From contig CAMUPF010000006.1 in NCBI GenBank assembly GCA_947090755.1, positions 18,476 through 82,475 on the forward strand: DNA of 64,000 nt, read 5' to 3'. Under the pieces are notes generated by a model. That model worked only from the letters and a program-made list of their open reading frames with translations. It was not told the DNA's origin and made no database searches. Below are positions 8,395 through 17,051 of the stretch, piece after piece. Each line of letters starts with the position of its first letter. Positions within the stretch are counted from its first letter, which is position 1. The stretch is from an uncultured Candidatus Melainabacteria bacterium (GTDB lineage Bacteria > Cyanobacteriota > Vampirovibrionia > Gastranaerophilales > Gastranaerophilaceae). A program made the position numbers and the translations under genes.

Positions 8395-10107
8395 TCACAT
8401 TTTTTCCGGTGCACTAACGCCAAGGATGTCTTCCATCGCGTTTCTGAGAACCGTTTTTACAGCCCAGACGAGCGCAATTCTTGATTTCATTAACGCTTTA
8501 TCGTCGCAGATTACGCGGTTTGCGTTGTAGAATGAGTGGAATTCTGATGCAAGTTCCTGAACGTAACGGCAGATCGTGTAAACCTGACGGGTTTCTGCTG
8601 AGGTTTTGATAACGTTTTTGTATTCTTCAAGTTTTAATAACAACGCTTTCGCTGTGTCGATTGCCGGCTCAACGATTTCCGGCGTGAAGTTTGCGATAAG
8701 GTCGTCTAACTCTGCCTGTGTTAAAGGTGCCGGTGTTTTTTCACCGGTTTCGGTGTTGAGTTTTTCTGTAACAAGGTTTCTCATAATAGAGCAAGCGCGT
8801 GCGTGGGCGTATTGAACATAGAACACAGGGTTTTCGTCGGATTTTGTTTTTGCAAGTTCGATGTCAAAATCCAAAGTGGTGTCGATGTTTCTCATTGCCA
8901 TCCAGAAACGTGTTGCGTCAACGCCGACTTCTTCGATTAGGTCTTCAAGAGTTACCATGTTTTTGCGTTTGCCCATACGAACTTCGTTGCCGTTGATAAC
9001 GAGGTTTACGAGTTGGCCCAGAAGGATTTCGAGTTTGTTAGGGTCATAGCCGAGCGCCTCGATTGACGCTTTAACGCGGGCAACATAGCCGTGGTGGTCT
9101 GCGCCCCAAATGTTAATCATTCTGTCAAACCCACGGTTAAGCTTGTCGATGTGGTACGCGATGTCGGCGGTCAGGTAAGTGTTTGAGCCGTCGGCTTTTT
9201 TGATTACGCGGTCTTGATCGTCGCCGAAGTCTGATGATTTGAACCAGTCTGCGCCGTCTTTTTGATAGATTTTGCCGCTGGCTTTAAGTTTGTTGACGCA
9301 TTCGTCAACTTTTCCTGATTTGTGCAGGTCGAGTTCTGAATAGAATTTGTCAAAGTGTACGCGGAAGTTTTCAAGTAATTCTTTTTGCAGAGCTTCCATT
9401 TCTTTTTTTGCGTAATCTGAAAGAACTTTCACATCGTCAGTTGGGGCGTGTTCTTTGAGGAATTTTTTAGCCACCGGAATCAAGTAATCTCCAGGGTAGA
9501 AATTTTTTCTTTCTATTTCGTCGGTTGGGAAGTCTACGTTTTCGCCAAGTTCTTGTTTGATTCTGATTGCAAGCGAGTTGCCGAGTTTTTGGATTTGAGA
9601 ACCTGCGTCGTTGATGTAGAATTCCTGATAAACTTCGTGGCCGTAGAATTTCAGAAGGTTAGCCAGAACGCTTCCCATCGCAGCCCAGCGGCCGTGGCCA
9701 ATGTGGAACGGGCCGGTCGGGTTCGCAGAAACGTATTCAAGAATAATTTTCTCTGTTTCTACGTTTTCAGGCTTACCGAAAGTTTCTTTTTTCGCAAAGA
9801 TTTCGGCAACGAGATTTTTTAATAAATTTTTGCCGGTTTTGAAGTTAATGAAGCCGCCGATGACAGAATATTCATTTTCTGTGTCGTTTAGTTGTCCGAC
9901 GATTGCCTGAGCAATTTGCGGCGGTGCAATTCTTGCAGAACGTGCTAAAGACGAAATATTAACCGCATAGTCGCCAAATTCAGGGTTTTTCGGGCGTTCA
10001 ATGACCAGCGTTCCGCGGGTGTAATCTTCCATTGCGCCGAGTTTGCCGGCTTTTATTGCCGCCAAAATCGCATCTTCTATTCTATTTAAAAAATAATCTT
10101 TTATCAT
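8395..10107 (-). CDS. argS: Arginyl-tRNA synthetase
   Basis: Class I synthetase charging tRNA-Arg. 570 aa from ATG 10107 (GGAG eight bases upstream; an in-frame ATG at 10146 has no such site). N-terminal Arg-tRNA synthetase additional domain (about 1-100), HIGH motif at 135-138 (NPTGPFHIGHGR), KMSKS-type loop as VRMGKRKNM, and DALR anticodon-binding domain ending in the conserved ...ILGVSAPEKM. Complete and unremarkable; monocistronic. Confidence 0.97.
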   Translation of the reverse strand: MIKDYFLNRIEDAILAAIKAGKLGAMEDYTRGTLVIERPKNPEFGDYAVNISSLARSARIAPPQIAQAIVGQLNDTENEYSVIGGFINFKTGKNLLKNLVAEIFAKKETFGKPENVETEKIILEYVSANPTGPFHIGHGRWAAMGSVLANLLKFYGHEVYQEFYINDAGSQIQKLGNSLAIRIKQELGENVDFPTDEIERKNFYPGDYLIPVAKKFLKEHAPTDDVKVLSDYAKKEMEALQKELLENFRVHFDKFYSELDLHKSGKVDECVNKLKASGKIYQKDGADWFKSSDFGDDQDRVIKKADGSNTYLTADIAYHIDKLNRGFDRMINIWGADHHGYVARVKASIEALGYDPNKLEILLGQLVNLVINGNEVRMGKRKNMVTLEDLIEEVGVDATRFWMAMRNIDTTLDFDIELAKTKSDENPVFYVQYAHARACSIMRNLVTEKLNTETGEKTPAPLTQAELDDLIANFTPEIVEPAIDTAKALLLKLEEYKNVIKTSAETRQVYTICRYVQELASEFHSFYNANRVICDDKALMKSRIALVWAVKTVLRNAMEDILGVSAPEKM

Positions 10108-10165
10108 AAAACTTCTCCATAATGTATTTATGGAAAAATTATACAATAAACATGACGATTTGTGA

Positions 10166-11323
10166 TTAATTATTAAATACTTCTGCGTATTTCGGGTTGA
10201 CTGCGAGCCATTTGAAGTTCTGGGTTTCGGTTTCCGGAATATCCAGAACGTAAGTTCCGCCGTAACGTCCGCGGGAGGATGTCAAATAACCTTCCTGTGC
10301 AAGATTTGTAAACGCCTTACGAATTGTGTTAGGACTTAAATTTAATTGGCGCGCAAATTCTGAAATCGGCGGAAGCTTGTCGCCTACGGAATAATCCTGC
10401 GCGATAATTTTTTTAATATGGCTTATAGTTTTTTCGTAATAATATACAGCCGCGTCCGCCGCAGGTGCAAAAATTGATGTTTCTTTCGGCATATTTAAAG
10501 TCGTTTTTTCGTCTGGCATTTTCATAATAACTGTACCGTATTGACCCCTTCTTGTCATTAAAATTCCTTCATCTGTGAGGATTTTGAAGGCTGTGTGAAT
10601 TGTACTCATGCTGGCTTGAAGAATCTGTGAAAATTCTGCGTGTGAATTTATTCTGTCGCCTGTTTTGTAGTTTTCATTAATGTATTGTTTCAAATCTTTA
10701 ACTACTTTTTCAACGAGCGTTTCGCGGTTTGGCGCAGAATCCTCAATTTCAAAATCTGTCTTTGCCAGAAACCAGCCCGTTTGTTCTGCGGAATTTTTAA
10801 AATTATGCTTTAAAATTCCCTGCGTGCAAAGGTTTTCCAGTGCAAGCCGGACTGTATTTACAGGATGGTTAAGCGTTTGGGCGATATGTTTTGATGAAGA
10901 AATACTTTCACCCTCTTTAAACCCTTTTTCTTTAATATATTGTTTAATCTGAGAAATTATAATATCGCGTTTTGAGGTAGATTTTTTGCTGAATAGCGCA
11001 GGCTGGTTTTTGTCGCGCAGAATTGTGCCGATGCAGGGTTTGGCCTCGATGTGGCCGTTGTCTTCAACAAATTTTAGCGCATTTTGAACCGTTCCGATAC
11101 TAACGCCCAGACGGTAAGCAAATTCAGCCTTTGAAGGTAACAGTTGTCCGGTTTGCATATTGCCGTCGCTCAAGCCTGATTCAATTTTACCGATAAGCCA
11201 TTTGCCAATCGCTGAAGCTTTTGACTCCGTAATGTTTTTCAATTCCGGAAGTTCTGACATAAACTCATTAATAGAAATTTGCGTCAGACTATTTTTTAGC
11301 GTGAAATTTTTCCCGTTTTCCAT
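10166..11323 (-). CDS. Regulator with four tandem GntR-type winged-helix domains
   Basis: 385 aa from ATG 11323 (a TTG at 11341 in frame is a possible earlier start). Four units of about 65 residues each carry the GntR winged-helix pattern 'I-x-G-D-x-L-P-S/I-x-x-x-(A/L)-A-x-x-L-x-(V)-S-x-x-T-(V/I)-x-x-A-(L/F)-x-x-L-x-x-(E/D)-G': residues about 39-102, 119-187, 203-267 and 296-360. Units 3 and 4 keep the wing motif RRGQYGT / SRGRYGG. No FCD, UTRA or aminotransferase effector domain is present. GntR proteins normally have one such domain and dimerise; this would hold four in one chain. Located 58 bp from argS, same strand. Target unknown. Confidence 0.82.
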   Translation of the reverse strand: MENGKNFTLKNSLTQISINEFMSELPELKNITESKASAIGKWLIGKIESGLSDGNMQTGQLLPSKAEFAYRLGVSIGTVQNALKFVEDNGHIEAKPCIGTILRDKNQPALFSKKSTSKRDIIISQIKQYIKEKGFKEGESISSSKHIAQTLNHPVNTVRLALENLCTQGILKHNFKNSAEQTGWFLAKTDFEIEDSAPNRETLVEKVVKDLKQYINENYKTGDRINSHAEFSQILQASMSTIHTAFKILTDEGILMTRRGQYGTVIMKMPDEKTTLNMPKETSIFAPAADAAVYYYEKTISHIKKIIAQDYSVGDKLPPISEFARQLNLSPNTIRKAFTNLAQEGYLTSSRGRYGGTYVLDIPETETQNFKWLAVNPKYAEVFNN

Positions 11324-11399
11324 TCTGCAATCTAACCTCAATTTTAATAATACATAATTTTAAAAAAATAGCAAGGACTTTTTTGCTATTATGTGAAGA

Positions 11400-12197
11400 T
11401 TAATTAAGGACTTTTTCTCTTAATTTTTTCATCCCTGCGCCGTAGAAGTACTTTAATTGTTCGGGAAATTTTTCTTCTATGTCTGTGAGGTACATACTGT
11501 GCGTAATATATGATTTGATTAAATAAACAACGTCGGGGTTTTGCGTCCAGATTAGTTCTATGTCGCCGGAATTCGGGTTGGGTTTGAGCGCGCCATATAG
11601 CCCTTCGGTGTTGTCGATTACAAGTAAAATCGTTTTTAAATTGTTTTTGTTATCGAGAACTGACATCGCAGATTGTATAAATACCTGTCCAAATGTCGCG
11701 CCAAAGTTGTCGTATCCGGAGATTTTGATTTCCACGCCGCGATTATAAGCGTCCATAAGCGCGCCTTCGAAATACTTATGGTCGCTGGAACTTATCAATA
11801 GAAAGATTTCCTTTTTGGCGGATTGGATAAGTTCAATGATTTTTTCGTGCGCGTTGGAATTTCCCGAAACAGGCACAATTGGTTCAATAGAACTTTCTTT
11901 AATTGTCGGAAGTTTTTTTTCTAAAAAGTCGATAGTAGAATTAATTTTGCGTTTGTAGCGTTTTGTGAGTTCTTTAGGGCGAATTGGCGTGTAAGAAACG
12001 GGTTTTGTGTTTGAGGGAAGCACGATTTGTTTGGCTTCAAGTGATTTTAAGGCGTCATAAGCGCGCGCTTGCTGAATGTTTGCCATCTTGCTGATTTCGT
12101 AGCCGGTGAGCGGAAATTTTTTGACCAGCGCGATATAAACTTTTGCCTCGTTGCCGCTTAACCCTAAATCTTTTAACTTTTCTATCAAATCTTCCAT
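11400..12197 (-). CDS. TrmB-family transcriptional regulator
   Basis: 265 aa. N-terminal winged helix (about 1-75: LSGNEAKVYIALVKKFPLTGYEISK, then QQARAYDALKSLEAKQIV), a coiled linker (about 80-105) and a C-terminal phospholipase-D-like/TrmB effector region (about 110-210) lacking HKD catalytic residues. TrmB regulators usually sense sugars. Divergent from rmlA across a 102-bp gap that contains a perfect palindrome, which suggests, but does not prove, that it controls sugar-nucleotide supply. Confidence 0.8.
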   Translation of the reverse strand: MEDLIEKLKDLGLSGNEAKVYIALVKKFPLTGYEISKMANIQQARAYDALKSLEAKQIVLPSNTKPVSYTPIRPKELTKRYKRKINSTIDFLEKKLPTIKESSIEPIVPVSGNSNAHEKIIELIQSAKKEIFLLISSSDHKYFEGALMDAYNRGVEIKISGYDNFGATFGQVFIQSAMSVLDNKNNLKTILLVIDNTEGLYGALKPNPNSGDIELIWTQNPDVVYLIKSYITHSMYLTDIEEKFPEQLKYFYGAGMKKLREKVLN

Positions 12198-12219
12198 TTT
12201 ATAATAATAGCACTTTTTT

Positions 12220-12229
12220 ACCGGCCGGT
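12220..12229. promoter_or_regulatory. Candidate operator (palindrome) between trmB-like gene and rmlA
   Basis: Perfect palindrome ACCGGCCGGT in an otherwise A+T-rich divergent intergenic region, 8 bp ahead of the rmlA -35 box. Binding factor not known. Confidence 0.4.
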
Positions 12230-12236
12230 CATTTTC

Positions 12237-12265
12237 TTTACAAAAAACATGCTCCGTGTTAAACT
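12237..12265 (+). promoter_or_regulatory. rmlA promoter
   Basis: TTTACA (12237-12242), 17 bp, TAAACT (12260-12265); start near 12272, leader about 28 nt with AGGAG before the ATG. Confidence 0.6.
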
Positions 12266-12299
12266 AATTGATGTTGAAAGATTTTAGGAGAGTTTTGTT

Positions 12300-13169
12300 A
12301 TGAAAGGCATTGTCTTAGCCGGCGGAGCGGGAACGCGTTTATATCCTGCGTCACTTCCGATTTCAAAAATTTTATTGCCAATTTTTGATAAACCTATGAT
12401 TTACTATCCGCTTTCAACGCTAATGCTTGCCGGAATTCGCGAAATTATGATTATTACTAATGAAGCGGATTATGATAATTTTAAAAAAGTTCTCGGTGAC
12501 GGGTCGCAGTTCGGGTTGAAATTTGAATACAGAATTCAGTATGTTCAGCGTGGAATCGCTGATGCGTTTATTATCGCGGAAGATTTTATCGGCAATGATG
12601 ATGTTGCACTAATTTTAGGCGATAACATTTTCCACGGACACGGGTTCTCTACTATTATGGAAAATGCCATTAAAAATAAACGCGGCGCGACTGTTTTCGG
12701 ATACACCGTTAAAGACCCTGAGCGTTTTGGCGTTGTTGAGTTTGATGCAAATAAAAAAGTTTTGTCACTGGAAGAAAAACCACAGCATCCGAAATCAAAT
12801 TATGCGGTAACAGGGTTGTATTTCTATGACAATAAGGTATGCGAATATGCCAAAAATCTCAAGCCATCCGCGAGGGGTGAACTTGAGATTACTGATTTGA
12901 ATAAAATTTATTTGGAAAAAGGACTTCTTGACGTGGAAATTCTCGGCCGCGGGTTTGCGTGGCTGGACACAGGAACTCATGAATCTATGTTGCAAGCCGG
13001 TAATTTCGTTCAGTCCATGGAATTGAATAAGGGCGTTAAAATTGCTTGTCTGGAAGAAATCGCTTATTTAAAAGGTTTTATTTCCGCAGACGACTTACTC
13101 GCAAAGATTGAAAAATATAAGAATAATGAATATTATAATTATATTCGCAATGTGGTCGCGCAGAATTAA
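12300..13169 (+). CDS. rmlA: Glucose-1-phosphate thymidylyltransferase
   Basis: Makes dTDP-glucose from glucose-1-phosphate and dTTP, first step toward dTDP-rhamnose and related surface sugars. 289 aa, usual length. Nucleotide-binding motif GGAGTRLYPASLPISKIL with DKPMIYYPLSTLMLAGI, metal-binding GDNIFHG, and EEKPQHPKSNYAVTGLYFYD are all present. One deviation: the usual L-x-P-x-T is L-Y-P-A-S here. rmlB, rmlC and rmlD are not adjacent, so the rest of the pathway must be elsewhere. Converges with the next gene with a 4-bp overlap. Confidence 0.95.
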   Translation: MKGIVLAGGAGTRLYPASLPISKILLPIFDKPMIYYPLSTLMLAGIREIMIITNEADYDNFKKVLGDGSQFGLKFEYRIQYVQRGIADAFIIAEDFIGNDDVALILGDNIFHGHGFSTIMENAIKNKRGATVFGYTVKDPERFGVVEFDANKKVLSLEEKPQHPKSNYAVTGLYFYDNKVCEYAKNLKPSARGELEITDLNKIYLEKGLLDVEILGRGFAWLDTGTHESMLQAGNFVQSMELNKGVKIACLEEIAYLKGFISADDLLAKIEKYKNNEYYNYIRNVVAQN

Positions 13170-13591
13170 CCAAGGAGGTTAATATCTTTTAGCTGATGTG
13201 CAAATTCTTCGCCGACCTGTTCTTCCATTCCGCTTCTGATTTTGGTGTAAACAGGAATGCCTTCGTTTTGAACTATATTCCCTGTTTTATCTTTTAAAAA
13301 TGCTGTCATTTTTGTGCTGTGCGGAAATTCCGGAATAAAGTCTAAGACATATCCGTCTCTTTCAAGCTTTTCACTTTTTAAACCTAACTTTTCAACCGTT
13401 TTTTCAAAATGGTATGAAAATATATCAAGAACAATATCGCGTTTTCTTGTAGGTATTATAAGGCTGCCGGCTTCTTCTTTAAGCTGTGAAAGTTTTACTT
13501 GTAAAGCTCCAAAATTTTGTTGTGAATTGTTTTTGCAATTTTGGGTAGCTGAATAATTGTTGAATTTTACTGGGGTAACTGCTAGATTCAT
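13166..13591 (-). CDS. Unknown protein with N-terminal NFGA motif
   Basis: 141 aa, not recognised. Low-complexity N-terminus (about 1-30) rich in N, Q and S ending in Q-Q-N-F-G-A, followed by a soluble alpha/beta-like region. No signal peptide or membrane segment. The same Q-N-F-G-A style N-terminus appears in the GNAT-like protein at 55395-56039, and a related A-F-G in the 40515-41960 protein. AGGAG-like site before ATG 13591. Confidence 0.65.
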   Translation of the reverse strand: MNLAVTPVKFNNYSATQNCKNNSQQNFGALQVKLSQLKEEAGSLIIPTRKRDIVLDIFSYHFEKTVEKLGLKSEKLERDGYVLDFIPEFPHSTKMTAFLKDKTGNIVQNEGIPVYTKIRSGMEEQVGEEFAHQLKDINLLG

Positions 13592-13750
13592 GATTGTCTC
13601 CTATTTGTATTGAATACTTTTAAAAATTTTTCGAGTTAATAATAAAATAATTTTGACTATTTTATTGAAAATCTAAAAGTATGTCAAGCATTAATTTTGC
13701 TACATGTTTTTAACATGTTTACAAAATTTAACAAATAGTCCCTGCGGGCA

Positions 13751-13768
13751 ATTGGCCATGTGGCCAAT
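13751..13768. promoter_or_regulatory. Inverted repeat in intergenic region
   Basis: ATTGGCCA-TG-TGGCCAAT, eight-base arms, in the 193-bp gap downstream of the TPR gene and upstream of the 141-aa gene's promoter region. Could be an operator or a weak transcript end; no T run follows. Confidence 0.3.
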
Positions 13769-13784
13769 ATGCTTATGGTGAGGG

Positions 13785-15545
13785 TTAAGAGATACGGCGT
13801 ATCATTTCTTGCGCTGATTCACAATCAGGGAATAAATCTGTAATTATGTAAAGTTTGTTTAAGGCGTCATCAATTCTGCCCAGTTTTTCATAACATTGTG
13901 CCAGATATAGCAAAAGGTTTAAATTGTCGCCGTTTTCATTAATAATCTTGTTGAAAAGGTTCGCCGCAACTTCCCATTTGCCAAGTTCAAAATACGTGAG
14001 CGCAAGAAGATTTTCAACTTCAAGGGTTGGATTTTTTTCGTAGGCACTGACAAGATATCTTTTTGCCTCTTCATAATCTTTGGCGTTGTATTTGATTTTT
14101 GCCGCTATGTATAGATAGAAGGATGCGTTTGGCTGCTTTTCTATTGCCTTTGTAATACGTTCAGAAGCGGTGTTAAAATCTTTTAATAAAATTTTGTTCA
14201 GTGCTGAAAATGCCAGCGCCTGATGGTTTTCCGGCTCAATTGAAAGCGCTTTTTCATAGATTTCGTCTGCTTTTTCAAAGTTTGTTGTTGCGTGGAGGAA
14301 GTTTGCGTACTCAAAAAGGATTGAAAAATCATCAGGGGCGATTTTAAGTGCGTTTGTAAATTCGATTTCCGCATAGTCAAACTGCTTGCGCGACATATAA
14401 ATTATACCTAAGTCCTTGTAAGCCATGGCGTAATTTTCGTCAATAGTGATAACTTTGCGCAAATATTTTTCCGCGTTGTCAAGGTCGTTCACGTTTGCAC
14501 AGACCTGCGCGTATTCAAAATAAATGTCTGCCGAAATGTTTCCTTGCAGAATAAGTTTTTCATAAACCATTTTTGCGTTGCCGAATTGCGCAACATTCAC
14601 ATACATTTGTGCAAGTTTGTGCATAATGTTTACGGATTTAGGGTTCAAGACCGCTAGGTGCGCCAGAATTGAAATCGCATGTTCATACATCCGCAATTTC
14701 TCAAAACAGCAGGCTATATTAAACTGGTATGTGGTTACGCCGGGGTTATGAGAAATCAGAATCTTGTAATATTTTATTGCTTTTTCGTATTCTTCAAGTT
14801 TTACCATTGAAAGCGCTAACGCTACCAGATAGTTGTCTTTCGGTTCTAACGTGTAAGCTTTTTCCAAAAATTGTGCAGCCTCTTGATGGCGGCCTTCACC
14901 TTGAAGCATTGACGCAAGGTTGAAGTATGAAATCGATTCGTTAGGATTGATTGAAACGGCCTGTTCAAAATAATCAAGAGCGTTTTCAGAATCGTTCAGT
15001 GCTACATAACACGTTCCGATATTGTTGTAAAGCTGTGAGTGTTCAGGATTGAGTTCAATCGCTTTTTTGAAGTATTCTATACTTTCTTCGTAACGTTTGA
15101 GTGACATACAAGAAGTTCCGAGAATATAATAAATTGAATAGTCAACATCCTCAAAGTCTAAAGTTTTTTTGATTAATTCAACGGCCTCTTCTTCTTTTTT
15201 ATTTTTAATATAAAGAACCGCAAGGTTTTTGTACGCGTCAAGGTATGTTTCACGAAGCTTGATTACCTCAAGGTAAGCGTTTTTGGCGCTGATAAAATCG
15301 TTTAAGTTATCATAACAGTTGGCAAGATAAAACCAGCTGGTTGCGTCATCCTGCTTGTATTTGATAACAGTTTCGAACGCTTTGCGGCCTTCGTCATATT
15401 CACCGAGGTTCACGTGGCAAAGCCCGAGTAGTTTAAGGTTTTCGTAATCCTTTTCGTCGTTTTTGATTATTTCCTGAAGTTCGGCTTTTGCCGCTTCAAA
15501 ATCTTCGTTTGCGATTAATTCGTTAATTTTCTCAATCTTCTTCAT
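13785..15545 (-). CDS. Tetratricopeptide-repeat protein
   Basis: 586 aa made almost wholly of 34-residue TPR units (pattern W-x-x-L-G-x-x-Y/A-x-x-G-x-x-x-x-A-x-x-x-(Y/F)-x-x-A-(I/L)-x-x-x-P); about 16 can be counted. No signal peptide, so a cytoplasmic protein-interaction scaffold. Partner unknown. Followed 20 bp later on the strand by nothing co-directional; the MFS exporter lies immediately upstream on the same strand with a 20-bp gap, so the two may share a transcript. Confidence 0.88.
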   Translation of the reverse strand: MKKIEKINELIANEDFEAAKAELQEIIKNDEKDYENLKLLGLCHVNLGEYDEGRKAFETVIKYKQDDATSWFYLANCYDNLNDFISAKNAYLEVIKLRETYLDAYKNLAVLYIKNKKEEEAVELIKKTLDFEDVDYSIYYILGTSCMSLKRYEESIEYFKKAIELNPEHSQLYNNIGTCYVALNDSENALDYFEQAVSINPNESISYFNLASMLQGEGRHQEAAQFLEKAYTLEPKDNYLVALALSMVKLEEYEKAIKYYKILISHNPGVTTYQFNIACCFEKLRMYEHAISILAHLAVLNPKSVNIMHKLAQMYVNVAQFGNAKMVYEKLILQGNISADIYFEYAQVCANVNDLDNAEKYLRKVITIDENYAMAYKDLGIIYMSRKQFDYAEIEFTNALKIAPDDFSILFEYANFLHATTNFEKADEIYEKALSIEPENHQALAFSALNKILLKDFNTASERITKAIEKQPNASFYLYIAAKIKYNAKDYEEAKRYLVSAYEKNPTLEVENLLALTYFELGKWEVAANLFNKIINENGDNLNLLLYLAQCYEKLGRIDDALNKLYIITDLFPDCESAQEMIRRIS

Positions 15546-15565
15546 GTCTAAATTATATCCTATAA

Positions 15566-16966
15566 TTAACGTCTGTCCAGTTTTTCATTTTTATAAGCCA
15601 GAAATGCCATCGTGAAGCAGACTATTGCAAAAAATACTCCTACGCTCATTGTGTAATGGAAAGATTTTAAAAACGCCTCGTTATACAACAGGTTCTGGTG
15701 GAGGAATAGTGATTTGAAACTTGCAAACAGGGTTATTGTAATCGCCACTCCTAAAATGTTTCCTACGTTTCTTGCAAGTGCCAGAATCCCGCTTGCGATA
15801 CCGAGTTCGGGCTTTGGAACATTTGATAAAATAGCGTTGTTAGACGGCGATTGAAACAGGCCGTTACCGATTCCCATAAATCCTGAAACAAATATGATTA
15901 AAAGCGTTGAAGTAGATTCATTAAATGTTATAAACATCAAAAGTGATAAAATATAAATTCCCGCACCGCAAAGTGTAATGTATTTGCTTCCGTGTTTTCC
16001 CGCGTAACGGCCTGCAAACGGCGCGGTTATTGACAGAACAACGGCATAAGAAAGAACCACAAGTCCGGTTTTCATCGGGCTGTAAAGCAATATTTCCTGC
16101 AAATAGAAAGGTAAAAGCACGCTGTTTGTAAACATAGCCATATATGACGTCATAATCGCGAGATTTCCGAATGTAAATTCGCGTATTTCAAAGAGTTTGA
16201 AGTTTATCATCGGATATTCAATATTATGGTCACGCAGGTAGAAAAGCGTTCCGAAAACAAGGGTTATAAACCCGAGAAAAATTATTTTTAATGATGTCCA
16301 GCCCCAAACATGGCCTTCTGAAATCGCGAGCAGCAGCGCCAGAATTCCGACAGAAAAATAGGCAAATCCCAGATAGTCAAATTTGAAACTTCCTTTATGC
16401 AGAACGTGTGACGGCAGTAGTTTATACGCGAAATACGCGCCTGCCAGCGCAATCGGAATACTCGGTAAGAATATTGAGTGCCAGCCGAAAAAGTTTATTA
16501 AAATTCCGCTCAACGCAGGCCCGCTCAAGCCGCCGATTGCAACAACGCAGCCGTTAAGTCCTAAAGCTTTGCCGCGTTTTTCACTTTTGAAAATAGACGC
16601 GATGATTGCAGGCGCGTTCGAAATCATAATCGACGCTCCGACGGCCTCGATACATCTATATAATACTAATAAATAAAAATTATTAGCCGTAAAGTTTAAA
16701 AATGAACCCAGCGCAAAAAGTAAAAATCCTGTTGCATAAAGTTTATTTTTCGGCAAAATGTCGCCAAGTTTGCCAAAAAACGGTAATAACACAGTCAAAA
16801 TCAGCATATAAGCGATTACGACCCACTGGATTTGTTCAAGCGAAACTCCCAAATCCGTGGACATTGCGTATAAAGCAAGGTTAACCGTTGTGGAGTCGAA
16901 CATTCCGAGGAAGTTCCCGACAACAGTAATAACAAAAATTGTCCATTTTAAACTTTTAGTACTCAT
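15566..16966 (-). CDS. MFS drug exporter, DHA2 (14-helix) type
   Basis: 466 aa with about 14 predicted hydrophobic spans, as in EmrB/QacA proteins. Motif A in the 2-3 loop (GKLGDILPKNK), motif B-like R in LYRCIEAVGAS, and motif C-like GLSGPALSGILINF (antiporter signature). Acidic residue in helix 1 (GMFDSTTVNLAL), typical of DHA2. Probable proton-coupled efflux of hydrophobic compounds; substrate cannot be told. Divergent from pilin-like gene 2. Confidence 0.9.
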   Translation of the reverse strand: MSTKSLKWTIFVITVVGNFLGMFDSTTVNLALYAMSTDLGVSLEQIQWVVIAYMLILTVLLPFFGKLGDILPKNKLYATGFLLFALGSFLNFTANNFYLLVLYRCIEAVGASIMISNAPAIIASIFKSEKRGKALGLNGCVVAIGGLSGPALSGILINFFGWHSIFLPSIPIALAGAYFAYKLLPSHVLHKGSFKFDYLGFAYFSVGILALLLAISEGHVWGWTSLKIIFLGFITLVFGTLFYLRDHNIEYPMINFKLFEIREFTFGNLAIMTSYMAMFTNSVLLPFYLQEILLYSPMKTGLVVLSYAVVLSITAPFAGRYAGKHGSKYITLCGAGIYILSLLMFITFNESTSTLLIIFVSGFMGIGNGLFQSPSNNAILSNVPKPELGIASGILALARNVGNILGVAITITLFASFKSLFLHQNLLYNEAFLKSFHYTMSVGVFFAIVCFTMAFLAYKNEKLDRR

Positions 16967-16997
16967 ACGAAATTAATTTTATCACAAAGAAAAAGGA

Positions 16998-17026
16998 TTG
17001 ACTAAAGTGAAAAAATAATACATAAT
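16998..17026 (+). promoter_or_regulatory. Promoter of pilin-like gene 2
   Basis: TTGACT (16998-17003), 17 bp, CATAAT (17021-17026); short leader with AAAGGTAGG before ATG 17052. Confidence 0.7.
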
Positions 17027-17051
17027 AACATTATAGAAAGGTAGGTTAAAA

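Noticed and set aside
14198..14380. Overlapping minus-strand frame inside the TPR gene
   Set aside because: Shadow of the TPR coding sequence; low complexity and no start signal.
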